Source: a virus
IMG/VR virus record: IMGVR_UViG_3300044646_000478
Location: 25,607 to 89,606 of that record
DNA length: 64,000 nt
Reading direction: 5' to 3' (one strand)
Position 1 is the first letter of the stretch. Every line of letters starts with the position of its first letter. Below the pieces are notes generated by a model, which did no database searches, was not told the origin of the DNA, and worked only from the letters and a program-made list of their open reading frames with translations. Both the position numbers and the translations under genes were made by a program. Positions 53,244 to 60,418 of the stretch are shown piece after piece.

Positions 53244-53663
53244 TTACCTATTGGGATTCTCCCATGCCATAAGCACAAAGGGATAAACGAGATACATAGC
53301 CAGAGTCACTACAGCAGAAGCATATCCCAGCATGACCATAGGCACACCAATGAGGGGCAGGGGCACCATGATGATGAGGCCAAGGACAAGTACCACAAAC
53401 CCCCTTGCCACAATGGCATTGGCCCATCTCCTCCACGGGTGGAGCGTAGCCTTCCCTTCCCTGTATCCACGGCTAAACGCCTGTGTGAATGACTCCCTAT
53501 GAGCCTGTACGGGCACGCTGTTTACATGAGCATGGGGAATACGCCCACTATTCACCACTTCTCCCCCACTATCCCCACCTGTGTTGGATGCATCGTTCTC
53601 CCCATAGCCAAGGGATATACGGCTGCCTTCCATCGTTGTGTAGTCCGGCTTTGTATGTGACAC
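53244..53663 (-). CDS. Membrane protein with polar N-terminus, 139 residues
   Basis: GTG start (MSHTKPDYTT) after GGGGGAGGTG; a later ATG (MEGSRIS) is possible. About 85 polar residues precede two hydrophobic segments (VARGFVVLVLGLIIMVPLPL and SAVVTLAMYLVYPFVLMAW), and the C-terminus is short and polar. No family recognised. It is the first gene on the G+C-rich side of the boundary, isolated by non-coding regions on both sides. It could be a membrane-anchored regulator or exclusion protein; this is speculative. Confidence 0.68.
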   Translation of the reverse strand: MSHTKPDYTTMEGSRISLGYGENDASNTGGDSGGEVVNSGRIPHAHVNSVPVQAHRESFTQAFSRGYREGKATLHPWRRWANAIVARGFVVLVLGLIIMVPLPLIGVPMVMLGYASAVVTLAMYLVYPFVLMAWENPNR

Positions 53664-53906
53664 CTGTGTTGCACCTCCCCCTCTGTATCTTGTCTATATG
53701 TGACATATGCTTATTGGTATGTATATGGGCCGCCGAATGGGCTTCCCTGTAGAGGTGAGTTACACCCCAAAAGTATTTTTTTTAACCGCCGACGCGAGGG
53801 CATAGCCTCCCCCTTCCTGCCGTCCCCCGCATACTATCATATGTGTCAAGTGTATGCCCTCCTCGTTTGTACCGGGTGGGCTTCTATGGGCCACGGGCAT
53901 TGGATG

Positions 53907-54012
53907 AATCCATGAGAAGCGATCTACGGGCCGCGAATGGGGCTACCCATGCTAGGACATAGGCTAGGGGGTCGGAGGCCCGTGTAGGCCTTCCTGTGGC
54001 TTCCTGTGCATG
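53907..54012. repeat. Dispersed CCATGCTAG element, copy A
   Basis: Core CCCATGCTAGGAC at 53946-53958. Preceded by TCTACGGGCCGCGAATGGG and followed by GGCCCGTGTAGGCC and CCTGTGGC. Shared blocks appear in the same order in copies B, C and D. Confidence 0.75.
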
Positions 54013-54071
54013 GTCCCGTGGATGCCAGCCCCCGTGTCTGGTGGGCCAGCCTGTTCTGTATGGGTCATGGC

Positions 54072-54192
54072 CGTTGGATGAATCGCTGAGAGGCTCTGTA
54101 TGGGCCGCGCCTCGGGGTACCCATGCTAGACCCTTGCCCACCACCTCGGAGGCCGTCCTAGGCCCTCCTGTGGCCTCGGAGGCATGGTCCCC
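54072..54192. repeat. Dispersed CCATGCTAG element, copy B
   Basis: Core CCCATGCTAGACC at 54120-54132, preceded by CTGAGAGGC and TATGGGCCGCGCCTCGGGG, followed by CTAGGCCCTCCTGTGGCCTC. Lies directly past the terminator of the helicase C-terminal gene. Confidence 0.75.
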
Positions 54193-54197
54193 GGAAC

Positions 54198-54230
54198 GAC
54201 AAAGGGCCACCCCGGAAGGTGGCCCTTGTC
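54198..54230 (-). terminator. Hairpin terminator after the helicase C-terminal gene
   Basis: GACAAAGGGCCACC and GGTGGCCCTTGTC form a long stem with one bulged A over a six-base loop. A TAAACG box (54239-54247) lies between the stop codon and this stem. Confidence 0.78.
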
Positions 54231-54254
54231 TCCTGCCCGTTTATCCCGTGACCC

Positions 54255-55292
54255 CTAGAAGGCCGTCACCTCCTCCACCTCATCCTCGGACAGCAGGCCC
54301 GCCTCCACGATGAAGGGCGAGACCCCGGTGATGTTGCGCCCGTAGACGGAGGTGCTGCTGACGAACAGAACGTCCTCGGCGCGGGTCATGGCGACGTATG
54401 CCATGCGGCGCTCCTCCTCAACGTCCTGCGGGGTCTTGGCGAGCGCGTGGGGCAGCAGGCCCTCGCTCATCCCGGCGATGAACACGACCGGCCATTCCAG
54501 CCCCTTGGAGCGGTGGATGCTGAGGATGGTCACGGCGTCGTCCTCGTTCTCGCCCCGGAGGTCGGAGGCCTTGGCGGTCACGCTCTCCTGCTCCACGAAC
54601 CATGCGACGAACGCCGCGAGGTCGTCCCCGAACTCGGCCCCGGAGAGGGCTACGTCCTCCACGATTGCGATGGAGCCGTCGCCGTTGGTCTCGGGGGTCT
54701 CGGTGTCCTCCTCGGCCTGATCGCGCAGCCATGCGGCCACCCCGGAGTCCTCAGCGATGCCGCGCACAATGTCAATCACGGGCACCTTGCCGACCATCTC
54801 ACGGTACTTGCGAATGAGGGCGATGAAGGCGTCCATGTTGTCCTTCTGGCGACGGTTTATACGGGCGTCCTTAAGGCCAAAGAACGGGTCGTTCGGGCAG
54901 GCAGCGTAGGCCTGACGGGCGACACCGGCACCAAGGAACCGCGAGGGCGTGGACAGGGCCGTGGTCAGGGCCTCCTCGTCGGCGTTGCCGACGACCACGC
55001 GCAGGTAAGAGGTGATCGCCTGAGTCTGGTACCGCTTCCAAAACGACGGGGAACCGATGATGCGAAAGGTGAAGCCAGCGCGGGTAAACGCGCTTTCCAG
55101 CGGGCGGGTCTGACGGTTGGTACGGACCAGCACGGCGATGCTCGCGCCGGGGACACCGGCATCGCGCAGGGCCTTGATCTGGGTGGCGATGTTGTCGGCC
55201 TCCTCGCCCTCGTCGTTGTAGTGCGCGTAGTTGATGGGGTCCAGCCCGGTGGCCGGGATGATGAACTCAGGGATATCGGTGGTGGTGTCCAT
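54255..55292 (-). CDS. UvrD/Rep-like helicase, C-terminal subunit (split gene)
   Basis: 345 residues. It carries the second half of an SF1A helicase: ASIAVLVRTNRQTRPLESAF (domain 2A), a region that fits 2B, then motif V (TILSIHRSKGLEWPVVFIAG) and motif VI (EERRMAYVAMTRAEDVLF). It lacks Walker A and DEXX, which are in the neighbouring gene. It has its own promoter, GGAGACC ribosome-binding site and ATG, so it is a separate gene and not a frameshifted tail. The two products presumably assemble into one ATPase. High G+C, unlike the structural genes. Confidence 0.9.
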   Translation of the reverse strand: MDTTTDIPEFIIPATGLDPINYAHYNDEGEEADNIATQIKALRDAGVPGASIAVLVRTNRQTRPLESAFTRAGFTFRIIGSPSFWKRYQTQAITSYLRVVVGNADEEALTTALSTPSRFLGAGVARQAYAACPNDPFFGLKDARINRRQKDNMDAFIALIRKYREMVGKVPVIDIVRGIAEDSGVAAWLRDQAEEDTETPETNGDGSIAIVEDVALSGAEFGDDLAAFVAWFVEQESVTAKASDLRGENEDDAVTILSIHRSKGLEWPVVFIAGMSEGLLPHALAKTPQDVEEERRMAYVAMTRAEDVLFVSSTSVYGRNITGVSPFIVEAGLLSEDEVEEVTAF

Positions 55293-55317
55293 GTGGTCTC
55301 CTTAGTCGTGTAGAGGC

Positions 55318-55346
55318 ATCGTACAGGAAGGGCCGGGAGGATGCAA
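55318..55346 (-). promoter_or_regulatory. Promoter of the helicase C-terminal gene, overlapping a hairpin
   Basis: Minus-strand TTGCAT (55341-55346) and TACGAT (55318-55323), spaced 17 with TG just before the -10. The -35 lies in the loop of a GGGCCGGGAGG/CCTCCCGGCCC hairpin (55330-55360) that could end transcription from the first helicase gene. The two functions share one sequence. Confidence 0.68.
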
Positions 55347-55373
55347 GCCCTCCCGGCCCCTCGTTTATCCGGG

Positions 55374-56453
55374 CTACCCGGCCAGCACCTCCACCGGGAC
55401 GCCCTCAGCCTCGTCGTGGTCACGGTGCGGGGCGACCTCCTTGCCCAGCCGCTCCTTGTTGTGGGCGATGAGGCGGGCCGCAGCCTCCACGATGGGGCGA
55501 CGGGAGCGGTAGTTGGTACCAAGGTTCACGACCGTCACCTCGCCCTTAGTCTGGGCGATGAACTCGGCAGGGACCGCGCCCCGGAACGAGTAGATGCTCT
55601 GGTCGTCGTCCCCGACCATCGTGAGGTTGGAGGTCTGCGATGCCAGCACCCGCATGAGGCCGAACTGCACCGGGTTGCAGTCCTGCGCCTCGTCCACGAA
55701 CACCCACTTGACGCGGCCGATCACGGCCTCGCGCACCTTGTCGTCCTTGGCGGCAGCGAGACCCCGGATGCCCATGCATGAGAAGGTGACGCTAATCACG
55801 CCGCCCTGCCGACGCTTCCAGCCCCGGTCGCGGCCCTTACCCTGAACCGCCCAACCCTCGTCCAGCAGGCGCTCCATGATCTTGTAAACGGTGCCCACCA
55901 CCGGGTCGGCATCGGGCAGGGAGAGGTACTGCTCGGCGGTGAGGTTCTGGTCCATGATCTTGGACACGGCCTTGGCGATCTTGCCAGCCTTGCGGGGCAT
56001 GTCCACGCCGTACTCGGAGCCGCCCCACTCGCTGTCGTTGGCGAGGTTGTGGCCGAACGGGCAGTAGCGCGAGGGAGCCTCTACGATGCCGCGCACCATG
56101 CCTGTCACCTGACTCGGGGACAGCAGGGAGCCGCCGTACTTGCCAGCGTTTATCCGCTTACCCTTCTGCTGGCGGTAGAACTTGTACCCCAGCGAGTGCA
56201 GGGTGCCAACGTGGGCCAGCCGCTCCACGACCTCATCACCGACAAGGGTGGCAAGGCGGGACTTCATCTCCTCGGCGGCAGCCGTGGTGAAGGTAGCCAG
56301 CACGATGCTCTCGGGGGCCTCGCCCTCGGAGATGAGGCGGGCGACACGGTGAACCAGCACGCGGGTCTTACCGGAACCAGCACCAGCGTTAATGACCAGC
56401 GGCCCCTCGCCGTGGTCAATCGCCGTCTGCTGCTCGGGACTCATGGTAGCCAT
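55374..56453 (-). CDS. UvrD/Rep-like helicase, N-terminal subunit (split gene)
   Basis: 359 residues from MATMSPEQQ, chosen because GAGGAGGAAAG precedes this ATG; the longer ORF has no signal. Walker A AGAGSGKTRVLVHRV is near residue 20, motif Ia LATFTTAAAEEMKSRL, motif II VFVDEAQDCN, motif III MVGDDDQSIYSFRGA, motif IV LGTNYRSRRPIV. It ends after EGVPVEVLAG, exactly where domain 2A should continue; the rest is in the next gene. Such enzymes unwind DNA 3' to 5' in repair or replication. High G+C. Confidence 0.92.
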   Translation of the reverse strand: MATMSPEQQTAIDHGEGPLVINAGAGSGKTRVLVHRVARLISEGEAPESIVLATFTTAAAEEMKSRLATLVGDEVVERLAHVGTLHSLGYKFYRQQKGKRINAGKYGGSLLSPSQVTGMVRGIVEAPSRYCPFGHNLANDSEWGGSEYGVDMPRKAGKIAKAVSKIMDQNLTAEQYLSLPDADPVVGTVYKIMERLLDEGWAVQGKGRDRGWKRRQGGVISVTFSCMGIRGLAAAKDDKVREAVIGRVKWVFVDEAQDCNPVQFGLMRVLASQTSNLTMVGDDDQSIYSFRGAVPAEFIAQTKGEVTVVNLGTNYRSRRPIVEAAARLIAHNKERLGKEVAPHRDHDEAEGVPVEVLAG

Positions 56454-56497
56454 GCTCTTTCCTCCTCGTTCGGCGGGGCCGTTCCCCGTGTTCACGC

Positions 56498-56527
56498 ATC
56501 GTACCACAGGTGGTTCTGAGATTGCAA
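56498..56527 (-). promoter_or_regulatory. Promoter of the helicase N-terminal gene
   Basis: Minus-strand TTGCAA (56522-56527) and TACGAT (56498-56503), spacing 18, with a TAAACG box just upstream (56533-56541). The -10 is preceded by TGG, an extended form seen at the other promoters of this block. Confidence 0.68.
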
Positions 56528-57130
56528 GTCCTCGTTTAGACGGGGTGCCGCATTGGCGTTTGGGCGCGAGTAGCACACCTTGTCTGAATCCACAAGTACC
56601 CCTTGTGCGTACTTGCTACAAAGTCGGTCCCGAGATTGTAAAGTCCCTGCTCCGAGCAGGCACTTTCACCAGAGCCGTTCTACGGGCCTTGGAGGGATTC
56701 CCGAGGGTCGTTACACCTGAGACCTGTAAAGTCCCTGCTCGTAGCGACTTTCGGGGGTTGGCACGGAGGCCCGAGAATCGCCTGAGAGCGATTGTGGTGA
56801 GACTTTGTGCGAGATTGACACAAGCAAGTTGAGGTCGCTTGTGCGGATTCAGCACAATCTCAGTTGCTTGCACTCGCAAGGACTCAGTTGCACTTGCAAG
56901 TACCTTGTAGCACTTTGTCACAAGAATCCCGTTAAAGCCGTTGGGTTTCTTGGGTATAAAAGCCTGAGATGTTGTTGGGATTCTTGTGCTGATTTCGCAC
57001 AATGTTGTTGCAGTAGCAAGTACCTTGTTCAGTTTCGCACAAGGTCACGCTTGTAGGTATCCGCACAATGTAGTTGCAAGTGCAAGCACAGCGTTTACAC
57101 GCGGTCCTCGGGGCCTTACACGATTGGGGA
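56528..57130. repeat. Iteron-like non-coding region upstream of the helicase genes
   Basis: About 600 bases without a convincing gene. Six copies of TTGTGCG or its complement CGCACAA occur (56603, 56805, 56839, 56996, 57036, 57062). The 16-base TGTAAAGTCCCTGCTC occurs twice (56637 and 56725). GCAAGTACCTTGT also occurs twice, along with several TTGCAAG/CTTGCA words. Three of the heptamers point one way and then three the other. The pattern fits a replication origin or a regulator-binding array. Confidence 0.7.
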
Positions 57131-57139
57131 GAGAATGTC

Positions 57140-57290
57140 AAGGGCTACGGGCCTCAGATTTGACGCCCTGAGAGGCGATATACGGGCCTCGGAGGGCCTA
57201 CCCCATGCTAGGACATTCGGGAAGCATGGAAGGCCCGTGTGTGGCCTCCTGTGGCCTCCTAGGGGGTATCGGGGTATCCGGGCCTGTCCA
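57140..57290. repeat. Dispersed CCATGCTAG element, copy C
   Basis: Core CCCATGCTAGGAC at 57202-57214, preceded by CTGAGAGGCGATATACGGGC, followed by GGCCCGTGTGTGGCCTCCTG and CTAGGGGG. Directly past the terminator at 57295-57320. Confidence 0.75.
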
Positions 57291-57294
57291 TCAA

Positions 57295-57320
57295 CGAAAG
57301 AGGGGGCCTTGCGGCCCCCT
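57295..57320 (-). terminator. GCAA-tetraloop terminator
   Basis: Minus-strand GGGGGCC-GCAA-GGCCCCC followed by TCTTTC. The same hairpin recurs almost unchanged at 58271-58295. A box variant (TACAAACG) lies between it and the stop codon upstream. Confidence 0.85.
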
Positions 57321-57352
57321 CCCTGTCCTGCTCCTCGTTTGTACGCGGTGCC

Positions 57353-57718
57353 CTAGACCGCTGCCTGCTCGGCCCGCTGCTCACGGGCGAGGTCGTACAG
57401 AGCATTGGCGGCTGCGGTCTTGGTTGTGTAGAGGCCGACCTTCTCGCCACCACGGTCGTAGGCGTGCCACTTGCCGTTCGCCCGATAGACCTCGCCCAGA
57501 TACATCTCGCTGCGCCAGCGGTAGTAGCCAACCGCGTGCGGATTCCGCATCTTAACGACCTCGCGGCCCTCGGTCACGATGCCGTCCTCCCATGCGTAGA
57601 TGCCCTGCGATGCGTAGATGGTGCTGACCAGAGGCTCATGGGCGCTAACCTCACGATGCCCCCATCGGATGTTCTCGTTGGGGACATACTCCTCGTTCTG
57701 GATGGTCTGGATTCTCAT
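57353..57718 (-). CDS. Hypothetical protein, 121 residues
   Basis: 121 residues, soluble. Tyr/Trp-rich middle (GYYRWRSEMYLGEVYRANGK) and an Ala-rich helical C-terminus. The sequence GKWHAYDRGGEKVGLYTTKT reads like a small DNA- or RNA-binding beta sheet, but no family is recognised. AACAGGAGAAT precedes the ATG. Its own promoter (extended -10 TGCTAGACT near 57750) and terminator make it a one-gene unit. Confidence 0.75.
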   Translation of the reverse strand: MRIQTIQNEEYVPNENIRWGHREVSAHEPLVSTIYASQGIYAWEDGIVTEGREVVKMRNPHAVGYYRWRSEMYLGEVYRANGKWHAYDRGGEKVGLYTTKTAAANALYDLAREQRAEQAAV

Positions 57719-57776
57719 GGGATTCTCCTGTTCGTTGGCTGCTGAGGCAGTCTAGCACGTTTGTACCGCGTGCGCC

Positions 57777-58067
57777 CTAGCCCTCCTGCGCCTCCATGTA
57801 GTCAAAGATTGCGTGAACGCCCTCCTTGGTGAACCAGATCACGGGGTCGCCGGGGTCGTAGTGGTCGTCCTCGTCCACGAACATCAGGCCCTTGGCGACC
57901 AGAGACCCGATCACCCCATCGGCCTCATGCTTGTTTCCGATGATGCGCTGGGCACCAGAGAGGTCAAGGTTGGAGTAGTTGTCGCTCAGTTGCCCCTCCC
58001 GGTCGTCGTAGTTGAGGGCGGCGGTCAAAAGGATTGCCTCGCGCTCGGTGATGTTGCTCATGGTCAT
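57777..58067 (-). CDS. Hypothetical protein, 96 residues
   Basis: Start MTMSNITERE at 58067 follows CAGGGAGC; the longer ORF start is unsupported. The 96 residues are helical with an acidic middle (FVDEDDHYDPGDPVIW) and could be a small winged-helix-like protein (TEREAILLTAALNY ... ADGVIGSLVAKGLMFV). No family recognised. Single-gene unit preceded by TGATACGCT and followed by TACAAACG. Confidence 0.74.
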   Translation of the reverse strand: MTMSNITEREAILLTAALNYDDREGQLSDNYSNLDLSGAQRIIGNKHEADGVIGSLVAKGLMFVDEDDHYDPGDPVIWFTKEGVHAIFDYMEAQEG

Positions 58068-58117
58068 GCTCCCTGTTCGTTGGCTGCCAGAGCAGCGTAT
58101 CACAGATTCCAGACGTA

Positions 58118-58260
58118 GGCCCGATTCGCTGTGAAGCCCTGAGAGGCGTTCTACGGGCCTCGGATGCCTTCCCCCATGCTAGACCCTTCCCAGACCATGC
58201 GAGGCCCTTCTAGGCCCCTTAGAATCGCTCCTAGGCCCTACCGGGGGTCACGACCCCATC
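58118..58260. repeat. Dispersed CCATGCTAG element, copy D
   Basis: Core CCCATGCTAGACC at 58173-58185, preceded by CTGAGAGGCGTTCTACGGGC, followed by GAGGCCCTTCTAGGCCCC and CTAGGCCCTACC. Directly past the terminator at 58271-58295. Confidence 0.75.
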
Positions 58261-58270
58261 CCCGGATGCA

Positions 58271-58295
58271 GAAAGGGGGCCTTGCGGCCCCCTCC
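58271..58295 (-). terminator. GCAA-tetraloop terminator
   Basis: Minus-strand GGGGGCC-GCAA-GGCCCCC followed by TTTCT. A TAAACG box lies between it and the stop codon upstream (58297). Confidence 0.85.
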
Positions 58296-58322
58296 CCGTT
58301 TACACGCCCTGTACCTCCCGGC

Positions 58323-58505
58323 CTAGTAGTCGTCCAGCACCTCGTCCAGAAGGTCGCGCAGGCGCTCCACCTCATCCCCGGTCATGGCGACCGACACCTG
58401 CGGGCCGTCCAGCGTGGGGAAGGCGTGGAGGGTGATGTTGGCATCCCCGTCGCCCTTGTCAGTCACGAACACCACGGGGCCGTGGTAGGTCTCAATGCTG
58501 CTCAT
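58323..58505 (-). CDS. Hypothetical protein, 60 residues
   Basis: 60 residues, beta-strand N-terminus (GPVVFVTDKGDGDANITLHA) and a helical C-terminus (DEVERLRDLLDEVLDDY). No family recognised. The ATG follows the TAAACG box of the upstream gene directly (TAAACGATG), so the pair is coupled. Ends in a repeated terminator. Confidence 0.72.
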   Translation of the reverse strand: MSSIETYHGPVVFVTDKGDGDANITLHAFPTLDGPQVSVAMTGDEVERLRDLLDEVLDDY

Positions 58506-58508
58506 CGT

Positions 58509-58712
58509 TTACACGCTCCTGTTCTCGTTGTTGAGGTGATGCTTGCCGCCACACTTGGGGCAAGCCCGGACGAACGTGAGTCGCCCGGTGCTGTTCTCCC
58601 TGAGCCAGAGGGTGCCCTCCTTCTCGGGCTTGCCGACGTACATGCTCATCCCCCGCCCGGTGACGGTGTTGCCACCGGGGCAGGGAGCAGAGATGAATGA
58701 GGTGGCCCCCAT
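58509..58712 (-). CDS. Small zinc-ribbon-like protein, 67 residues
   Basis: 67 residues with ISAPCPGG near the start and ACPKCGGKHH near the end; the single early Cys and the C-x2-C with His suggest a metal site. No family recognised. Coupled to its neighbours at both ends through TAAACGATG junctions. Possibly a nucleic-acid-binding small protein. Confidence 0.68.
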   Translation of the reverse strand: MGATSFISAPCPGGNTVTGRGMSMYVGKPEKEGTLWLRENSTGRLTFVRACPKCGGKHHLNNENRSV

Positions 58713-58715
58713 CGT

Positions 58716-59018
58716 TTACACCCCCTTCTCGTCGTTGGGAAGGAACATGGCCTCGCGCTTGGCAGCCTTGGCGAACGACGACCCGCTGATGGAGTACCTG
58801 CGGGGCCGGGACGGGGCGGCGATCAGAGCCGCGTGGAACTCGGTCGCCAGCGACTCGGCCTCGTAGGCGCTCGCCAGAGCAACGTCGGCCTCCAACCCCT
58901 CGGGCAGAGCGTCGGCCTGCCGGTGGTACTCCTCGGCACGGGCTTCCAGCGCGTCCACGATGAACGCGGCCTCACCGATGCAGAGGTTACGGATGGAGAC
59001 TCGGTACGGATTACCCAT
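58716..59018 (-). CDS. Hypothetical helical protein, 100 residues
   Basis: Start MGNPYRVSIR at 59018 follows AAAGGACAGC; the longer ORF start lies across a promoter. It is mainly helical and Ala-rich (AAFIVDALEARAEEYHRQAD), with a basic SRPRRYSISGSSF near the end. No family recognised. The gene is first of a three-gene run joined by TAAACG stops. A promoter with TGCTACAAT lies just upstream (near 59050). Confidence 0.73.
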   Translation of the reverse strand: MGNPYRVSIRNLCIGEAAFIVDALEARAEEYHRQADALPEGLEADVALASAYEAESLATEFHAALIAAPSRPRRYSISGSSFAKAAKREAMFLPNDEKGV

Positions 59019-59136
59019 GATGCTGTCCTTTCGGTTGGTGTTGGGGCATTGTAGCACGCCCCTCAGACGGATGCCCTCCCCGTTTATCCGGGGAGGGGAG
59101 GCAGGGCAGGGCGGTGGCCCGCCCTGCCCCTGTCGT

Positions 59137-59490
59137 TTAGACCCCCTGCTCGGTGGTCTCCTCGTCCTGCGGCCCCTCCTCGTACTCGCGGGCGGCAGCG
59201 AGCAGCACCTCGGCAATCTCGCGGGCCTGCTGGGCGGTGAACTTGGCGTGAACGTATCCCTTCTCCTGCCCCTCGGAGGTTGCCAGCGTCCCCAGCACCA
59301 TGACCGTCACCTCACCGAACTTTCCGCCAGCGATCTGGTAGTCCTGCCGGTGAGTCGTGAGGGAGTCGTTTCGCTCATGGGTGAATGAGGTGCCGTCGTT
59401 GGTGACGTAGGTGTACGGGCCGACGCCCTCGCCCTGCACCGTGTAGGTGGTGTAGTCGTCGTTCTCGTAGTTGCTGATGTTGATGCTCAC
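59137..59490 (-). CDS. Hypothetical protein, 117 residues
   Basis: GTG start (MSINISNYEN) chosen because GAGGAG lies nine bases ahead; the longer ORF is unsupported. N-terminal 75 residues are beta-rich (DYTTYTVQGEGVGPYTYVT), the C-terminus helical and acidic. No family recognised. Stop is a TAAACG box; TGGTACACT lies upstream as a candidate -10. Confidence 0.72.
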   Translation of the reverse strand: MSINISNYENDDYTTYTVQGEGVGPYTYVTNDGTSFTHERNDSLTTHRQDYQIAGGKFGEVTVMVLGTLATSEGQEKGYVHAKFTAQQAREIAEVLLAAAREYEEGPQDEETTEQGV

Positions 59491-59623
59491 GATGAAACTC
59501 CTCGGTTCAGTTGCTTGCTGAGGGGAAGTGTACCACACCCCTCGGACGGATGCCCTGCCCGTTTATTCGGGGAGGGGCGAGGGAGGGGGAGGGGAGGTGG
59601 CCCCTCCCCCTCCGGGGTGGTGA

Positions 59624-60385
59624 CTAGGCCCCGTGGGGAGCCGTCACCTTGGGCTTGCGGGTCTTGCGGGCGACCACCTGCATACGCTCGCCGCAGCAGG
59701 GGCAGATCGGCGTGCCAGCCGCTTCCAGCCACTTGGCCGTCATGTTGAGGTTGTAAACGTCCTTGCCCTCACCGCTGGGGTCGCAGCCACGGGTGCCGTC
59801 CTCCTGCGGGGTGCAGCAGGCGACCTTCACCAGACGGGTGGCCTGCGGCTTGTGGACGACGTTCATGCCCTTGTGCGGGTACTCGCCCAGCGACTCGCGC
59901 AGGCGGGCAGTCAGGGCCACGAAACGGTCCCCGGCGTAGGTGGCGGTGGGCTTGCCAGCGAGGCCGATGGTGCGAATCATCTCCACGAACGGACCCTTGT
60001 GGCCGTTCTTGTTGCCGTCAATGGCGTGGACAATCTCATGGGCGAGAACGTCCAGCACACCCGGCTCGCGCTCGTCGTTGCCCAGCGTGTCCTTGCGGCC
60101 CGTCTTGGGGCCGATAGCGTGGGCAAGGGCGGGCGACACGGTGATGTGCCGCACGTTGCCCTCGGGCGAGGAAGTCTCATGGTAGGCCATGCCGACCACG
60201 GAACCCTTGCCGCTCTTACCCAGCCACGCCCGCTTGTGCGAAAAGGACAGGTGCGGGGCGACGGTGTAGCCCTCGGGCATCGGGAAGCCAGCCTCGGCCA
60301 GAATGGTGAGCAGGCCGTCAGTTGCGGCGGCGATGTAGGACTCAGGCGTGTCGTGGACCTGAGCGTGAATCGGTGAGTAACCCAT
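59624..60385 (-). CDS. SprT-like zinc metallopeptidase
   Basis: 253 residues. VLAHEIVHAIDGNKNGHKGP near residue 115 holds HExxH and a downstream His; a C-terminal zinc ribbon is formed by the CC of VACCTPQ and CPCCGE. This is the SprT/Spartan layout. Spartan-type enzymes cut proteins cross-linked to DNA; a role in phage DNA metabolism is inferred. Promoter TTGACA-17-TTTAAT and ribosome-binding site AAGGAGAC make it the best-signposted gene of the block. High G+C. Confidence 0.87.
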   Translation of the reverse strand: MGYSPIHAQVHDTPESYIAAATDGLLTILAEAGFPMPEGYTVAPHLSFSHKRAWLGKSGKGSVVGMAYHETSSPEGNVRHITVSPALAHAIGPKTGRKDTLGNDEREPGVLDVLAHEIVHAIDGNKNGHKGPFVEMIRTIGLAGKPTATYAGDRFVALTARLRESLGEYPHKGMNVVHKPQATRLVKVACCTPQEDGTRGCDPSGEGKDVYNLNMTAKWLEAAGTPICPCCGERMQVVARKTRKPKVTAPHGA

Positions 60386-60418
60386 GATGCTGTCTCCTTG
60401 GTTGGTTGCTGTACGGGG

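Larger units (their letters stand above)
53664..54254. other. Non-coding region with two copies of the CCATGCTAG element
   Basis: About 590 bases without a credible gene. It contains a terminator (54198-54230), then two full copies of a dispersed element (about 54072-54192 and 53907-54012) and a partial one near 53720-53755 (GTATATGGGCCGCCGAATGGG). A TAAACG-type box variant lies at 53864-53873. Short ORFs here run through repeats and are not convincing. Confidence 0.7.

Noticed and set aside
53884-54210. Minus-strand 108-residue frame
   Set aside because: It is made of two copies of the dispersed CCATGCTAG element read through, with no ribosome-binding site.
54447-55313. Plus-strand 288-residue frame opposite the helicase C-terminal gene
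   Set aside because: Mirror frame of a high-G+C gene with clear helicase motifs on the other strand; no ribosome-binding site or motifs.
56577-57130. Repeats as a CRISPR array
   Set aside because: Short words of 7-16 bases at irregular spacing and in both orientations; no constant repeat-spacer period and no cas genes.
59633-60376. Plus-strand 247-residue frame opposite the SprT-like gene
   Set aside because: Same high-G+C shadow effect; the minus strand has HExxH, zinc ribbon, promoter and ribosome-binding site.
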